A stretch of 64,000 nucleotides of DNA from Amycolatopsis coloradensis (GCF_001953865.1 NZ_MQUQ01000020.1:142126-206125), one strand, 5' to 3'; shown: positions 1-8,896, numbered from the stretch's first letter. Notes: generated by a model not told the origin, from the letters alone. A program made the numbers and translations.

Positions 1-473
1 AGTTCCCGTTTCGGTCCGCGCACCACCCGCGCGCCGCGGGCGAGCCTGCTGCCGATGGCGAGGTCGGAATGCCCGGACAGCAGCGGTGCGACAAGGGGAC
101 CGAGGGCGGCCAGATCGGTCGAGAGGTCGACGTCCATGTAGGCCAGCACCGGAGCGTCCGAAGTGGACCAAACGGCGCGAAGCGCGCGGCCGCGCCCCTT
201 TTCGTCCAGGTGGCGGACTTCGACGTCGTCGAACTCGCGGCTCAGCCGTTCGGCGACGCGCAGGGTGCCGTCGGTGCTGGCGTTGTCGGCGACGGTGATC
301 CGGAACGGGTACGGGAACTGCTCCACGAGGTGGTCGTGCAGTCGCCGGACGCACGGTTCGAGGTCGGTTTCCTCGTTGTAGACCGGGATGACGACGTCGA
401 GAACGGGGGAGCCGGTCGGGGCGATGGCGGGGCGGCGGCCGGTGTCGGCGCCGGGGAGGATCGCGGCTGTCAT
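1..473 (-). CDS. Family 2 glycosyltransferase, 3' part outside window
   Basis: The visible N-terminal 157 residues form a GT-A fold typical of polyprenol-phosphate sugar synthases. The nucleotide-binding start VIPVYNEE lies at residues 28-35, followed by NASTDGT and an acidic YMDVDLSTD segment that should bind the metal and sugar nucleotide. In actinobacteria this gene usually ends in GtrA-like membrane helices, but that part is not visible. It follows the GT39 gene and probably makes the lipid-linked sugar donor that the GT39 enzyme uses. ATG at 473 is chosen because a regulator-type repeat at 507-533 would then lie in its promoter. ATG 491 and GTG 542 are in frame and possible. Confidence 0.8.
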   Translation of the reverse strand, partial: MTAAILPGADTGRRPAIAPTGSPVLDVVIPVYNEETDLEPCVRRLHDHLVEQFPYPFRITVADNASTDGTLRVAERLSREFDDVEVRHLDEKGRGRALRAVWSTSDAPVLAYMDVDLSTDLAALGPLVAPLLSGHSDLAIGSRLARGARVVRGPKRE

Positions 474-506
474 ACCGTCAATCTCGGCCATCGCGCTGAG
501 TCCGCC

Positions 507-533
507 TTGTGCCCCGCCTGTGCCGTCGCTGTG
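507..533 (-). promoter_or_regulatory. Triple 11-bp direct repeat, OmpR-type operator (site A)
   Basis: On the minus strand CACAGCG, CACAGGC and CACAAGG start at 533, 522 and 511, exactly 11 bp apart. OmpR/PhoB-family response regulators bind such tandem repeats. A near copy stands before the histidine kinase gene (3997-4023), so the same regulator may control both. Binding is inferred. Confidence 0.55.
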
Positions 534-547
534 TTCCGTCACGGGAT

Positions 548-2419
548 TCACCGGCTCAGGTCGTAGACGGTGACACCGTCCACAGTGGTCGGTGAGTAGG
601 TCTCCACGACCCAGGCGGCGATGCGTTCGGCGGCATCGCTACCGGTCTCACCGCGCATCATCATGCCCTCGCCGAGGAAGTAGTGTATCTGTCCACTTCG
701 GACATACTCCTGGAACCGTTCCAGCGTGGGAGCCGGATCCGTGCCGTTGAACCCACCGACGGCCATCACCGGCGCCCCGCCGCCGAGCTGATGGCCCGCC
801 GCGTTGTTGGAGCCCACCGTCGCGGCCGTCCACCTGTAGTTCGCGCTGTCCTGCCGCAAGAGTGCGGCGAGGTTCTCACCGGGCGGGCTCGTCCCCAGCA
901 GGCCGCCCGGGCCGCCCATGCGTACTCCCCGGCCCGTCTCGGGGCCCGCCGACGGGAGCGCGCCGGTATGCGGGGTGGCCGCGGTCGCGACCGTGTACGC
1001 GCCGGTGCCGGTGAGAACGGTGATCAGCGCGCCGACGGCGACCGGACGCCGCACGGCACCAGGTAGCCGTGCGGCGAAGAAGACCAGGATCGCGCACAGG
1101 AGACCGGCCACGAGGATCGCGATCGACAGTCCCGGCAGCCAGTCGGATTGCCGTGACAGCAGGAGATACGCGGTCAGGGCGGTCAGGCCGATCCCCGCGC
1201 TCAAGGTGCCCGCGGCGGCCGGATTCCCCCTGGCACGCCACAACTGGGTACCCGCGATCCCGACGAGTGCGGCGATCGCCGGGGCCAGCGCGATCAGGTA
1301 GTAGGCGTGGATGATGCCGCCCATGTAGCTGAACACCACGGCGGTCACGAGGAACCAGCCGCCCCAGACGATCAGTGCCGCACGGCCGCGATCGGTGCGC
1401 GGGGCACGGCGGGTGAACCACAGCCCGGCGGCCAGCGCGACGACGGCGGCCGGGAGCAGCCAGGCGATCCCGCCCGCCATTTCGCCGCCGAACAACCGGT
1501 CCCAGCCCGTGCCGCCCCAGCCACCGTTGGGGCTTCCGCCGACACTGCCGACCTCGTCGCCGGTGAGGCGGCCGAAACCGTTGTAGCCGAAGGCGAGTTC
1601 CCACAGGCTGTTCTCCTGCGAGCCGCCGATGTACGGCCGGTCGGCGGCGGGCCACCAGGCGACGACGGCGAGGTACCAGCCCGCCGCGACGATCGTCGCG
1701 ATCAAAGCGCCGCACAGGTGCGACAGGCGTTTGCCCAGCGACGTCGGCGCGGCGATCAGGTAGGCGAGCCCGAACGCGGGCAGCACCAGGAACGCTTGCA
1801 GCATCTTGGCGAGGAAGCCGAACCCGACGGCGACCCCGGCCAGTGCCAGCCAGCGCGGACTCGCCTTCTCCAGCGCGCGGACGACGCAGTACGCGCCCGC
1901 GACCAGGAGGAGGACGAGCAGGGAGTCGGGGTTGTTGAACCGGAACATCAGCGCGGCGGCGGGGGTGAGCGCGAGGACGGCGCCCGCCAGCAGGCCCGCG
2001 GCCGGGCCGGACGTCCGGCGCACCGCGGCGTACAGCAGGGCCACCGAGCCGACGCCCATCAGCGCCTGTGGAACGAGGATGCTCCAGGCGTTGACGCCGA
2101 ACAGGCGCGCGGAAAGACTCATCACCCACAACGCGGCCGGTGTCTTGTCGACGGTGATCGCGTTCGCGGCGTCGCTCGATCCGAAGAACAACGCCTTCCA
2201 GCTCAGCGATCCGGCCTGCGCCGCCGCCGAGTAGAAAGCGTTGGCCCAGCCGGATTCGCCGAGGTTCCAGAGATACAGGACGGCGGTCGCGAGCAGGAGC
2301 GCGGCGACGGAAGGCCGGACCCAGCGTGGGTCGGACGGCTGTTTCGCCGTCGCGGCGTCTTCGGTGTCTTCGGTGTCTGCTGTGTATTCGGCGCCATCGC
2401 GAGAGGCGAGGAGGATCAT
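548..2419 (-). CDS. GT39-family membrane glycosyltransferase (ArnT/PMT-like)
   Basis: This is a 623-residue polytopic membrane protein with about a dozen hydrophobic helices. The segment TVDKTPAALW (89-98) and a following FNNPDSLL stretch are typical of actinobacterial GT39 enzymes. These move a sugar from a polyprenyl-phosphate donor to a cell-envelope acceptor on the outer face of the membrane. The N-terminus has a short acidic TED repeat before the first helix, and the C-terminal third is soluble and extracytoplasmic. The ATG lies 4 bp after the kinase stop with no clear ribosome site, so translation is probably coupled. The GT2 gene downstream is the likely donor-making partner. The acceptor is unknown. 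Confidence 0.85.
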   Translation of the reverse strand: MILLASRDGAEYTADTEDTEDAATAKQPSDPRWVRPSVAALLLATAVLYLWNLGESGWANAFYSAAAQAGSLSWKALFFGSSDAANAITVDKTPAALWVMSLSARLFGVNAWSILVPQALMGVGSVALLYAAVRRTSGPAAGLLAGAVLALTPAAALMFRFNNPDSLLVLLLVAGAYCVVRALEKASPRWLALAGVAVGFGFLAKMLQAFLVLPAFGLAYLIAAPTSLGKRLSHLCGALIATIVAAGWYLAVVAWWPAADRPYIGGSQENSLWELAFGYNGFGRLTGDEVGSVGGSPNGGWGGTGWDRLFGGEMAGGIAWLLPAAVVALAAGLWFTRRAPRTDRGRAALIVWGGWFLVTAVVFSYMGGIIHAYYLIALAPAIAALVGIAGTQLWRARGNPAAAGTLSAGIGLTALTAYLLLSRQSDWLPGLSIAILVAGLLCAILVFFAARLPGAVRRPVAVGALITVLTGTGAYTVATAATPHTGALPSAGPETGRGVRMGGPGGLLGTSPPGENLAALLRQDSANYRWTAATVGSNNAAGHQLGGGAPVMAVGGFNGTDPAPTLERFQEYVRSGQIHYFLGEGMMMRGETGSDAAERIAAWVVETYSPTTVDGVTVYDLSR

Positions 2420-2423
2420 GGGT

Positions 2424-3962
2424 TCAGGGTCGAGTGCCGACCTGGGGGGTGGTTGTGCCGAAGCTGTGCACCCGCTGTGAGGACTCGATCACCGGCAGGG
2501 ATACGGCGAATTCGGTGCGCCCCGGACGGCTGTGCGCCTCGATGGTGCCGCGGTGGGCCACCACGATCGCCGACGCGATGGCCATCCCGAGACCGGTGCT
2601 GCCCGCGGTGCGGGACCGCGAGGAGTCGCCGCGGGCGAAGCGTTCGAAGACGCTCGGCAGGAGTTCCGGCGCGATGCCGGGGCCGTTGTCGGTCACGGTC
2701 AGCACCGCGGCCCCGGTGTGGGAGCGGCTCAGCGCGGTGATCACCGTGGTGCCCGGCGGGGTGTGCGTGCGCGCGTTGGACAGCAGGTTCGCCAGGACCT
2801 GGTGCAGGCGCCGGACGTCGCCGGGGACGGTCAGCGGCCCGTCCGGGAGCCGCAGTTCCCAGCGGTGGTCCGGACCCGCGACATGCGCGTCGCCGACGGC
2901 GTCCGCGGTCAGCCGGGTGAGGTCGGCGACACCCGCTTCGAGCGGCCATCCGGCGTCGAGCCTCGCCAGCAGCAGGAGATCCTCGACCAGCGTCGTCATC
3001 CGGGCGGCCTCGGACTGGATGCGGTACATCGAACGCGCGACGTCCGGCGGCACCAGCGCGCTGCCGCGGCCGGCGAGTTCGGCGTACCCGCGGATCGCCG
3101 CGAGCGGGGTGCGGAGTTCGTGGCTGGCGTCCGCGACGAACCGGCGGACGCGGGTTTCACTGGTGTGCCGGGCTTCCAGCGCCTGCGCGATATGGCCGAG
3201 CATGAGGTTCAGCGCCGAACCGACCTGGCCGACCTCGGTGCGCGGATCGGTGTCGGCCTCGGGCACCCGCACGGAAAGCGCGACGTGCCCGCGGTCAAGC
3301 CGCATCGCCGACACCCGCCCCGCGGTCGCCGCGACCCGGTCGAGCGGCCGCAAGGTGCGCCGGACCGCGAACGCGCCGAGGAACCCCGCGCCCGCGACGC
3401 CTGCCGCCGCGACCCCGAAAAGGATCCACCCGACCGTCGTCAGCGTGTCCTGCACCGGCTCGAGAGGGAGACCCGTGACGACGACCCCGCCGGGGATCGA
3501 GACGGCCTGCACCCGGTAGTCGCCAAGACCGCCCAGCTTCATCGTCATCGGCCGCCGGTCCGCCGGGATGGCGAGCAGGCCGGACTCCTGTTCGGACGAC
3601 AGCTCCTGGGGAAGACCTTGAACCGTGAGGACTCCCGCGTAGAGCACTCGTTCCCCGGAGAAGCGCATGCTCAACGTCCCCGACGCCTGGCCCGGCGCGT
3701 TGAGCGGATCGGGACCGAAGCCGGGCGAGTCGTCCGGCGGCCGGTTCGCGAAATCGTGGGCGCGGTCCGACGCGGCCGAGAGCTGGCCGTCGATCCGGTC
3801 GGTGAGGAACGACCGCAGCGCGCTCTCGCTGGCGACGCCGATCACCAGGCAGACGAAAGCGAGCAACAGCACCATCGAGCCGGTCAGCCTGGTGCGCAGG
3901 GAAAGCCGCCCGGGCCGGTACCACCGGCGCGGGCCGGTGGTCGGGACCGATCCGGATGCCAT
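2424..3962 (-). CDS. Membrane sensor histidine kinase with HAMP domain
   Basis: This 512-residue kinase has a first membrane helix near residues 28-46, an extracytoplasmic sensor of about 125 residues, and a second helix near 176-200. A HAMP linker follows, then the H-box RFVADASHELRTPLAAI with phospho-acceptor His281. The C-terminal ATPase has the N-box (LLSNARTHTPPG) and G-boxes (DNGPGIAP, GLGMA). It signals by phosphorylating a response regulator, but no regulator gene is next to it in this window. It heads the operon with the GT39 and GT2 genes, which suggests it senses and adjusts envelope glycosylation. The repeat operator at 3997-4023 lies 35-61 bp before its start and may give autoregulation. 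Confidence 0.92.
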   Translation of the reverse strand: MASGSVPTTGPRRWYRPGRLSLRTRLTGSMVLLLAFVCLVIGVASESALRSFLTDRIDGQLSAASDRAHDFANRPPDDSPGFGPDPLNAPGQASGTLSMRFSGERVLYAGVLTVQGLPQELSSEQESGLLAIPADRRPMTMKLGGLGDYRVQAVSIPGGVVVTGLPLEPVQDTLTTVGWILFGVAAAGVAGAGFLGAFAVRRTLRPLDRVAATAGRVSAMRLDRGHVALSVRVPEADTDPRTEVGQVGSALNLMLGHIAQALEARHTSETRVRRFVADASHELRTPLAAIRGYAELAGRGSALVPPDVARSMYRIQSEAARMTTLVEDLLLLARLDAGWPLEAGVADLTRLTADAVGDAHVAGPDHRWELRLPDGPLTVPGDVRRLHQVLANLLSNARTHTPPGTTVITALSRSHTGAAVLTVTDNGPGIAPELLPSVFERFARGDSSRSRTAGSTGLGMAIASAIVVAHRGTIEAHSRPGRTEFAVSLPVIESSQRVHSFGTTTPQVGTRP

Positions 3963-3996
3963 GCCGTCGAGCGTGCGCCGCGGTCGTAGGCGCGCG

Positions 3997-4065
3997 TTGT
4001 GTCCCGCCTGTGAGCCCGCTGTGCACGTGGGTCACAGAAACGTCTGACGCGCGGCACAGGCGGGA
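3997..4065 (-). promoter_or_regulatory. OmpR-type direct repeats (site B) plus inverted arm
   Basis: On the minus strand CACAGCG, CACAGGC and CACAACG start at 4023, 4012 and 4001, again 11 bp apart. They match site A at most positions. An opposite-strand copy, CACAGGCGGGA at 4055-4065, pairs perfectly with 4002-4012. A further CACAG at 4033 is spaced 22 bp from it, two repeat units. This is a probable binding region for the regulator of the kinase operon. Confidence 0.55.
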
Positions 4066-4144
4066 TGCCGACGGTGGGGTCAACGACGAACCGGCAAGGT
4101 CTACACGATCGACTCGTCGAGACCCATTGGCCGCGCGAAGGGCT

Positions 4145-6223
4145 TCAGCGGTCGTAATCCACCGAAAGTTCGGGCGAGGTCGCCACCGCCCGGCACGTCA
4201 GGATCTGCCCCGCCGAGACCTCCTCGTCCCCGAGCGCGTAGTGCACGTCCATCCGCGCGCTGCCTCGCACCACCGTCGCCCGGCACGTCCCGCAAGCCCC
4301 GCCGACGCACGCGTACGGCGCGTCGACGCCATGCCGCAGCGCGGCGCTGAGCACCGTTTCGCCCACTGTCGCGGGGATTTGGGCGGTCTTGCCACCGGCG
4401 GTCACCGTCAGCACCGGGCCCGGTCGCCTCGAGGGGCGGACGGGAAGCGCGCCCTGGAACAGTTCGAAGTGGACGTTCTCCTCGGGGACGTCCTTGTCCG
4501 CCAGCGTCCGGCGGGCCATGTCGACCAGTTCACGCGGGCCGCACAGGAACCAGTCGTTCACCTTCGCCGGGTGCAGCCGCGCCTGGAGCAGCGCGCGGAG
4601 GCGGGTGCCGTCGAGGCGGCCGCGCTGGTAGCGCTCGTGCGAGATCGCCAGCGCTTCGCCGACGGTGTCGAACGGCTTCTCGGTCCGTTGCGGGCGCAGG
4701 TCCGGGTCGCGTTCGTCGGTGCGGTAGTGCACGACGTGCAACCGTCCGCCCAGTTTCGCGGCGAGCGCGCCGAGTTCGGTGGCGAACATCGTGCCGGCGC
4801 CGGAGGTGTTGACGTACAGCAAGGTCGCCTTGCTGTTCGGCTCGTTCAGCAGCGTCGTGGTCAGGATCGACAGGATCGGCGTGATCCCGCTGCCCGCGGC
4901 GAGCGCGACGTACCGGCCGCCGCGGCCTCGCGCCGGGGCCAGGGTGAACGCGCCGTCGGGCGGCAGTACCTCCAGTACGTCGCCCGCCGCCAGTTCGGTG
5001 GTCGCGAACGTCGAGAACGCGCCGCCGATCTGGTGCTTGATCGCGATCCGCAGCTGCCCGGAGTCCGGCGTCGAGCAGATCGAGTAGGCCCGCCGCACCT
5101 CTTCACCGTCGACTTCGGCGCGGATCACGAGGTGCTGGCCGGGAGTGAACCGGAAGGTCTCCCGCAGCCGCTCCGGCACGTCGAACGTCACGGTGACGGC
5201 GCCCTCGCACAACGGCCGGACCTCGGCGACCCGCAGCGAGTGGAACAGGCTCGGCTGCCGGGGAAGGGGAGCGGGCGGCTCCTCGTCGAACGCGCCGGTG
5301 AGCTGACGCCATTCGCGGTACTCCGAAGATGTCAGTTCACGGCCCCACGCGGTCGCGATCGGGACGTCCCTGGCGAGATAGGCGTCGCGATTGTCCTTCC
5401 AAGCACGCAAGTACCGGTAGAACGGGATCGCCGGGTGGAGATGGTGCACCAGATGATAGTTCTGGCACAGCATGATCGGCGTCATCAGCCATTCGAGCCC
5501 GACGCGGACGCGGGTGGCGCCGAACCGGTTCTGCCGCCGCGCGCCGAGGTCGTGATGCGGGAGCCAGTCGAACCACCAGGCCAGCACGGCAAGGCCGAGG
5601 CGCTGCGGGATCAGGTAGACCACCAGCGGTTCCCAGCCGTGACCGGACGCGATCAGCCAGGCGAACGCGGCGAGGGTCAGCGCGACCACGGCCGCGGTCT
5701 CGATCCGTTCCGACGGCGGCCGCGTGCGCTGCCGAGCCACGTAGAACCGGGCGTACCAGAAGTCGATGGTCAGCCACCGCAGCGGCAGTTGCCACCACGG
5801 GCCGTGCGCGGTCCAGGCGTCGGGATCGGTGTAGGCGTCCTCGTTGGTGTTGCGGTGGTGCTCCAGATGGATGTAGCGCACCAGGGGAAAGGAGCCGTAG
5901 GCGGCCACGAACGGCATCGCGAGCCTGCCGAGCAGTTCGTTGACCCAGGTGAGCTGTCCGGCCGCGTGATGCGTCGACTCGTGCAGCACGGTGAACATCG
6001 TGAAGGTGACCAGCGCGTGCAGCGGGATGGTCAGCCACAGCGGCCCCGCGTCGTCGACGACCAGCCAGGTGGCGCCCACCCAGACCATGACCCCGCCGAG
6101 GAACAGCAGGATCGCCGGCACCGAGACCACCGGAAGCGGGATCCTCGGATTGGGCAGACCACGTCCCGCCGGTCTTCCGGCCAGATCCCCCGTGCCCTCG
6201 GACCGGGTGGCGGCGACGGTCAT
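4145..6223 (-). CDS. Fatty-acid desaturase/hydroxylase fused to ferredoxin reductase and 2Fe-2S ferredoxin
   Basis: One 692-residue chain carries three modules. Residues 1-300 are a membrane desaturase with the three di-iron histidine boxes HESTHH (81-86), HLEHH (119-123) and HLVHH (257-261). Residues 325-590 are a flavin and NAD(P)H reductase with RAYS near 378 and the nucleotide motif GSGITP. Residues 600-692 are a plant-type ferredoxin with cysteines 639, 644, 647 and 677 (C-x4-C-x2-C-x29-C). The enzyme should take electrons from NAD(P)H to the di-iron site without outside partners and act on a membrane lipid or other hydrophobic chain. The substrate is unknown. GGAGGGG precedes the ATG. 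It stands alone behind its own promoter. Confidence 0.9.
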   Translation of the reverse strand: MTVAATRSEGTGDLAGRPAGRGLPNPRIPLPVVSVPAILLFLGGVMVWVGATWLVVDDAGPLWLTIPLHALVTFTMFTVLHESTHHAAGQLTWVNELLGRLAMPFVAAYGSFPLVRYIHLEHHRNTNEDAYTDPDAWTAHGPWWQLPLRWLTIDFWYARFYVARQRTRPPSERIETAAVVALTLAAFAWLIASGHGWEPLVVYLIPQRLGLAVLAWWFDWLPHHDLGARRQNRFGATRVRVGLEWLMTPIMLCQNYHLVHHLHPAIPFYRYLRAWKDNRDAYLARDVPIATAWGRELTSSEYREWRQLTGAFDEEPPAPLPRQPSLFHSLRVAEVRPLCEGAVTVTFDVPERLRETFRFTPGQHLVIRAEVDGEEVRRAYSICSTPDSGQLRIAIKHQIGGAFSTFATTELAAGDVLEVLPPDGAFTLAPARGRGGRYVALAAGSGITPILSILTTTLLNEPNSKATLLYVNTSGAGTMFATELGALAAKLGGRLHVVHYRTDERDPDLRPQRTEKPFDTVGEALAISHERYQRGRLDGTRLRALLQARLHPAKVNDWFLCGPRELVDMARRTLADKDVPEENVHFELFQGALPVRPSRRPGPVLTVTAGGKTAQIPATVGETVLSAALRHGVDAPYACVGGACGTCRATVVRGSARMDVHYALGDEEVSAGQILTCRAVATSPELSVDYDR

Positions 6224-6266
6224 CGATCGGTCCCCTCCGGCGATGGCTACCGGGACAAGCTGTCAC

Positions 6267-6296
6267 ACCGTAGACAACTGGTACTGGTTTGTAAAC
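6267..6296 (-). promoter_or_regulatory. Desaturase promoter overlapped by an inverted repeat
   Basis: On the minus strand TTTACA (6290-6295), a 17-bp spacer and TACGGT (6267-6272) make a good housekeeping promoter 44 bp before the ATG. The same stretch holds the dyad GT-N2-ACAA-N11-TTGT-N2-AC (6270-6296). A repressor bound there would block the promoter, which would fit lipid-responsive control of a desaturase. No regulator gene is adjacent. Confidence 0.6.
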
Positions 6297-6705
6297 TTCA
6301 ACGACCTGCTGAAAGGCCTCGTCACGGCGCCCGATGGTGAAGCGTGGCACGCATCCGTGTCCAGGACTGGGCGGCTTCGTGACAGAGAAGCACCGAAAAC
6401 TGGTCCGATCGGGTGACCCGCGTGCTGTTCACCGGACGGCTCCCGAAACCGGTCTGCGAGCCTGTTCGCGGTCTGCGCGTCCAGGCGGTCCTTGACGGCA
6501 CGGGCGGACGCGCCCGAGTGCGACCCCGGCCGGACGGCGATCCGCCCGCACCGCCAGGAACCACCTGGATCACGAACCCCATCGAACAGACCCACAGGAC
6601 ACGGCCTAGACTCGGACGGCCCGGTCTGCAAGCTGGCCAGGGCACATCCGCTGTCGACCGCATGCGGATGCTCAATCACATCGTTTACCGCTCGAGGAGA
6701 ATACG
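6297..6705. other. Intergenic leader before tig
   Basis: About 400 bp separate the desaturase promoter from tig. Short frames occur on both strands, but none has a ribosome site or a convincing protein. A -10-like TAGACT at 6607-6612, with a poor -35, could start tig transcription. The ribosome site CGAGGAGA (6693-6700) sits 5 bp before the tig TTG. No tRNA or known riboswitch was seen. Confidence 0.4.
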
Positions 6706-8076
6706 TTGAAGAGCACCGTCGAGCAGCTCAGCCCGACGCGAGTCAAGATCAATGTCGAGGTGCCGTTCGACGAGCTCAAGCCGAACTTCGACCGCGCCTA
6801 CCGCAAGATCGCCCAGCAGGTGCGCATCCCCGGCTTCCGTCCGGGCAAGGCGCCGGCTCGCGTGCTGGAAAGCCGGATCGGGCGAGCCCCGGTGCTCGAC
6901 GAGGTCGTCAACGAGGTCATTCCGGCCAAGTACATGGAGGCCGTGCGCGCGGGCGAGGTCCGCACGCTGGGCCAGCCCGAGTTCGAGGTGACCAAGCTCG
7001 AGGACCGTGAGATCCTGGAGTTCACCGCCGAAGTCGACATCCGCCCGGAGATCTCGCTGCCCGACCTCGAGGGCTTCGCGGTCAGCGTCGACGACGTCGA
7101 CCTGACCGACGCCGAGATCGACGAGCAGCTCGACGAGCTGCGTGCCCGCTTCGGCACCCTGACCGGTGTCGAGCGCGCGGCCGAGAACGGCGACTTCGTC
7201 TCGATCGACCTCGCGGCCACCGTCGACGGCCAGGAGGTCGAGGACGCCTCGACCACCGGCCTGTCCTACGAGATCGGCTCCGGCCAGCTCGTCGACGGAA
7301 TCGACGAGGCGATCATCGGCGCGAACGCGGGCGAGACCAAGACCTTCACCACGAAGCTGGTCGCCGGCGAGCACGCGGGCAAGGACGCCGACGTCACCGT
7401 CACCGTGCAGACCATCAAGCAGCGTGAGCTGCCCGAGGCGGACGACGAGTTCGCCCAGATGGCGAGCGAGTTCGACACGATCGACGAGCTGAAGGGCGAC
7501 CTTCGCGAGCGCCTCGGCCGCGTCAAGAAGATGCAGCAGGGCGTCCAGGCCCGCGACAAGGTCCTCGAGGAGCTGCTCGAGCGCACCGAGGTCGCGATCC
7601 CGGAGAAGGTCCTCGAAGCCGAGATCGAGAACCGCAAGCACGACGCGATCCACCCGTTCGACCACGACGAGGCGCAGTTCGCCAAGGCGCTCGAGGCCGA
7701 GGGCAAGTCTCTCGAAGAGTTCGACACCGAGGTCCGCGAGGAAGCGGAGAAGGCGGTCCGCACCCAGCTGCTGCTGGACAGCATCGCCGACGCCGAGCAG
7801 ACGTCGGTCAACGACGGCGAGCTCACCGAGCGGATCATCTACCAGGCGCAGCGCTTCGGCGTCAGCCCGGACGAGTACGTCCAGCGGGCGCAGCAGTCCG
7901 GTCAGCTGACCGCGATCTACGCCGACGTCCGCCGCGGCAAGGCGCTGGCCACCGTGGTCCGCAAGACCACCGTGACCGACGCGTCCGGCACCGCCGTCGA
8001 CCTCGAGGAGCTTTTCGGCCCCGCACCCGAGGAGACGCAGGTCACCGAGGAGACCGCGAAGACTGCGGCCGAGTAG
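6706..8076 (+). CDS. tig: Trigger factor chaperone
   Basis: This 456-residue ribosome-bound chaperone and prolyl isomerase meets nascent chains at the exit tunnel. The N-terminal ribosome-docking signature GFRPGKAP is at 43-50. A central FKBP-like domain (about 150-240) contains GDFVSIDL and GSGQLVDG, and a long charged helical C-terminal domain forms the cradle. The start is TTG with a strong AGGAG five bases upstream. The acidic tail has Glu/Thr repeats, as in other actinobacterial trigger factors. It lies directly before clpP1-clpP2-clpX, the usual actinobacterial order, and ends at a hairpin terminator. Confidence 0.97.
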   Translation: MKSTVEQLSPTRVKINVEVPFDELKPNFDRAYRKIAQQVRIPGFRPGKAPARVLESRIGRAPVLDEVVNEVIPAKYMEAVRAGEVRTLGQPEFEVTKLEDREILEFTAEVDIRPEISLPDLEGFAVSVDDVDLTDAEIDEQLDELRARFGTLTGVERAAENGDFVSIDLAATVDGQEVEDASTTGLSYEIGSGQLVDGIDEAIIGANAGETKTFTTKLVAGEHAGKDADVTVTVQTIKQRELPEADDEFAQMASEFDTIDELKGDLRERLGRVKKMQQGVQARDKVLEELLERTEVAIPEKVLEAEIENRKHDAIHPFDHDEAQFAKALEAEGKSLEEFDTEVREEAEKAVRTQLLLDSIADAEQTSVNDGELTERIIYQAQRFGVSPDEYVQRAQQSGQLTAIYADVRRGKALATVVRKTTVTDASGTAVDLEELFGPAPEETQVTEETAKTAAE

Positions 8077-8117
8077 GGAATACGCGGCCCGCTCGAAGCG
8101 GACCGTAAAGCTGTAAG

Positions 8118-8159
8118 CGAACTTGGGCGGTGTCAGGCATTCTGCACCGCCCAAGTTCG
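8118..8159 (+). terminator. Hairpin terminator after tig
   Basis: A perfect 15-bp stem (8118-8132 with 8145-8159) closes a 12-base loop 41 bp after the tig stop. It has no U-tract, as is common for actinobacterial intrinsic terminators. It separates tig from the clp operon. Confidence 0.8.
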
Positions 8160-8181
8160 TTAGGGTCGGTTGCAAGATCTT

Positions 8182-8212
8182 CAGCATCTGGACACAGCAC
8201 AGCATCTGGACA
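8182..8212 (+). repeat. 13-bp direct repeat before clpP1
   Basis: CAGCATCTGGACA occurs at 8182-8194 and again at 8200-8212, an 18-bp period, in the clpP1 leader. It may be a regulator site or a local duplication. No ClgR box could be recognised with confidence in the same stretch. Confidence 0.5.
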
Positions 8213-8266
8213 TAGAGCGGCGGCCGAGGTACGGCAGGCCGTCGTCGGCGGAAAAGGCAGGCAGAC

Positions 8267-8869
8267 GTGACGCAGCACACGCCCGAGGCGCGGACCGGTA
8301 CCGCAGGGCTCAACCTCACCGACTCGGTCTTCGAGCGGTTGCTCCAGGAGCGCATCGTCGTCCTCGGCTCCGAGGTCAACGACGAGGTCGCGAACCGGAT
8401 CACCGCCCAGTTGTTGCTGCTCGACGCAGACGACTCCGAGTCGGACATCCGCTTCTACATCAACTCGCCGGGTGGCTCGGTCACCGCGGGCTTCGCCATC
8501 TACGACACCATGCAGCTGATCCGCCCGGACGTCGCGACCTACGCGATGGGCCTGGCGGCGTCGATGGGGCAGTTCCTGCTGTCTTCCGGCACGCCCGGCA
8601 AGCGGTACGCGCTGCAGCACGCGCGCATCCTCATGCACCAGCCCTCGGCGGGTGTCGGCGGCACGGCCTCCGACATCGCGATCCAGGCCGAGGTGTTCGG
8701 CAAGTGGAAGCAGGAGCTGGCCAAGATCACGGCCGAGCAGACCGGCCAGACCGTCGAGCAGATCGTCAAGGACGGCGACCGTGACCGCTGGTTCACCGCG
8801 CAGGAGGCGAAGGACTACGGCTTCGTGGACCAGGTCCTCACGCGCGAGAACCCGCTTCCCAACAGCTGA
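8267..8869 (+). CDS. clpP1: ATP-dependent Clp protease proteolytic subunit 1
   Basis: This 200-residue serine peptidase subunit has the catalytic triad Ser99 (in GLAASMGQ), His124 (in ILMHQPS) and Asp173 (in DRDRW). In actinobacteria ClpP1 and ClpP2 form mixed double rings that are fed by ClpX or ClpC, and they are usually essential. The GTG start is chosen because the product has the normal length and a short N-terminal tail. A purine-rich GCAGGCAG precedes it. It is followed after 27 bp by clpP2, so the two are co-transcribed. Confidence 0.96.
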   Translation: MTQHTPEARTGTAGLNLTDSVFERLLQERIVVLGSEVNDEVANRITAQLLLLDADDSESDIRFYINSPGGSVTAGFAIYDTMQLIRPDVATYAMGLAASMGQFLLSSGTPGKRYALQHARILMHQPSAGVGGTASDIAIQAEVFGKWKQELAKITAEQTGQTVEQIVKDGDRDRWFTAQEAKDYGFVDQVLTRENPLPNS

Positions 8870-8896
8870 TCCGCGCCGGCACACAGGAGAATTCCC

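Noticed and set aside
1307..2740. Long plus-strand frame over the GT39 gene
   Set aside because: Low-complexity Arg/Gly/Glu product with no start signal. It is a shadow of the real minus-strand gene.
4002..4065. Inverted repeat read as a terminator for the desaturase gene
   Set aside because: Arms are 42 bases apart, too far for a hairpin terminator, and the arms belong to the direct-repeat operator.
6322..6675. 117-residue minus-strand frame before tig
   Set aside because: Arg/Pro-rich product with no ribosome site. It crosses the probable tig promoter.
8089..8101. CCGCT-N3-AGCGG dyad, considered as a ClgR site for clpP1
   Set aside because: It lies before the tig terminator, far from clpP1, and fits the known motif only in part.
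6685..8448. Long open frame on the minus strand over tig
   Set aside because: It mirrors tig codon periodicity in a GC-rich genome. It has no ribosome site and no family motif.
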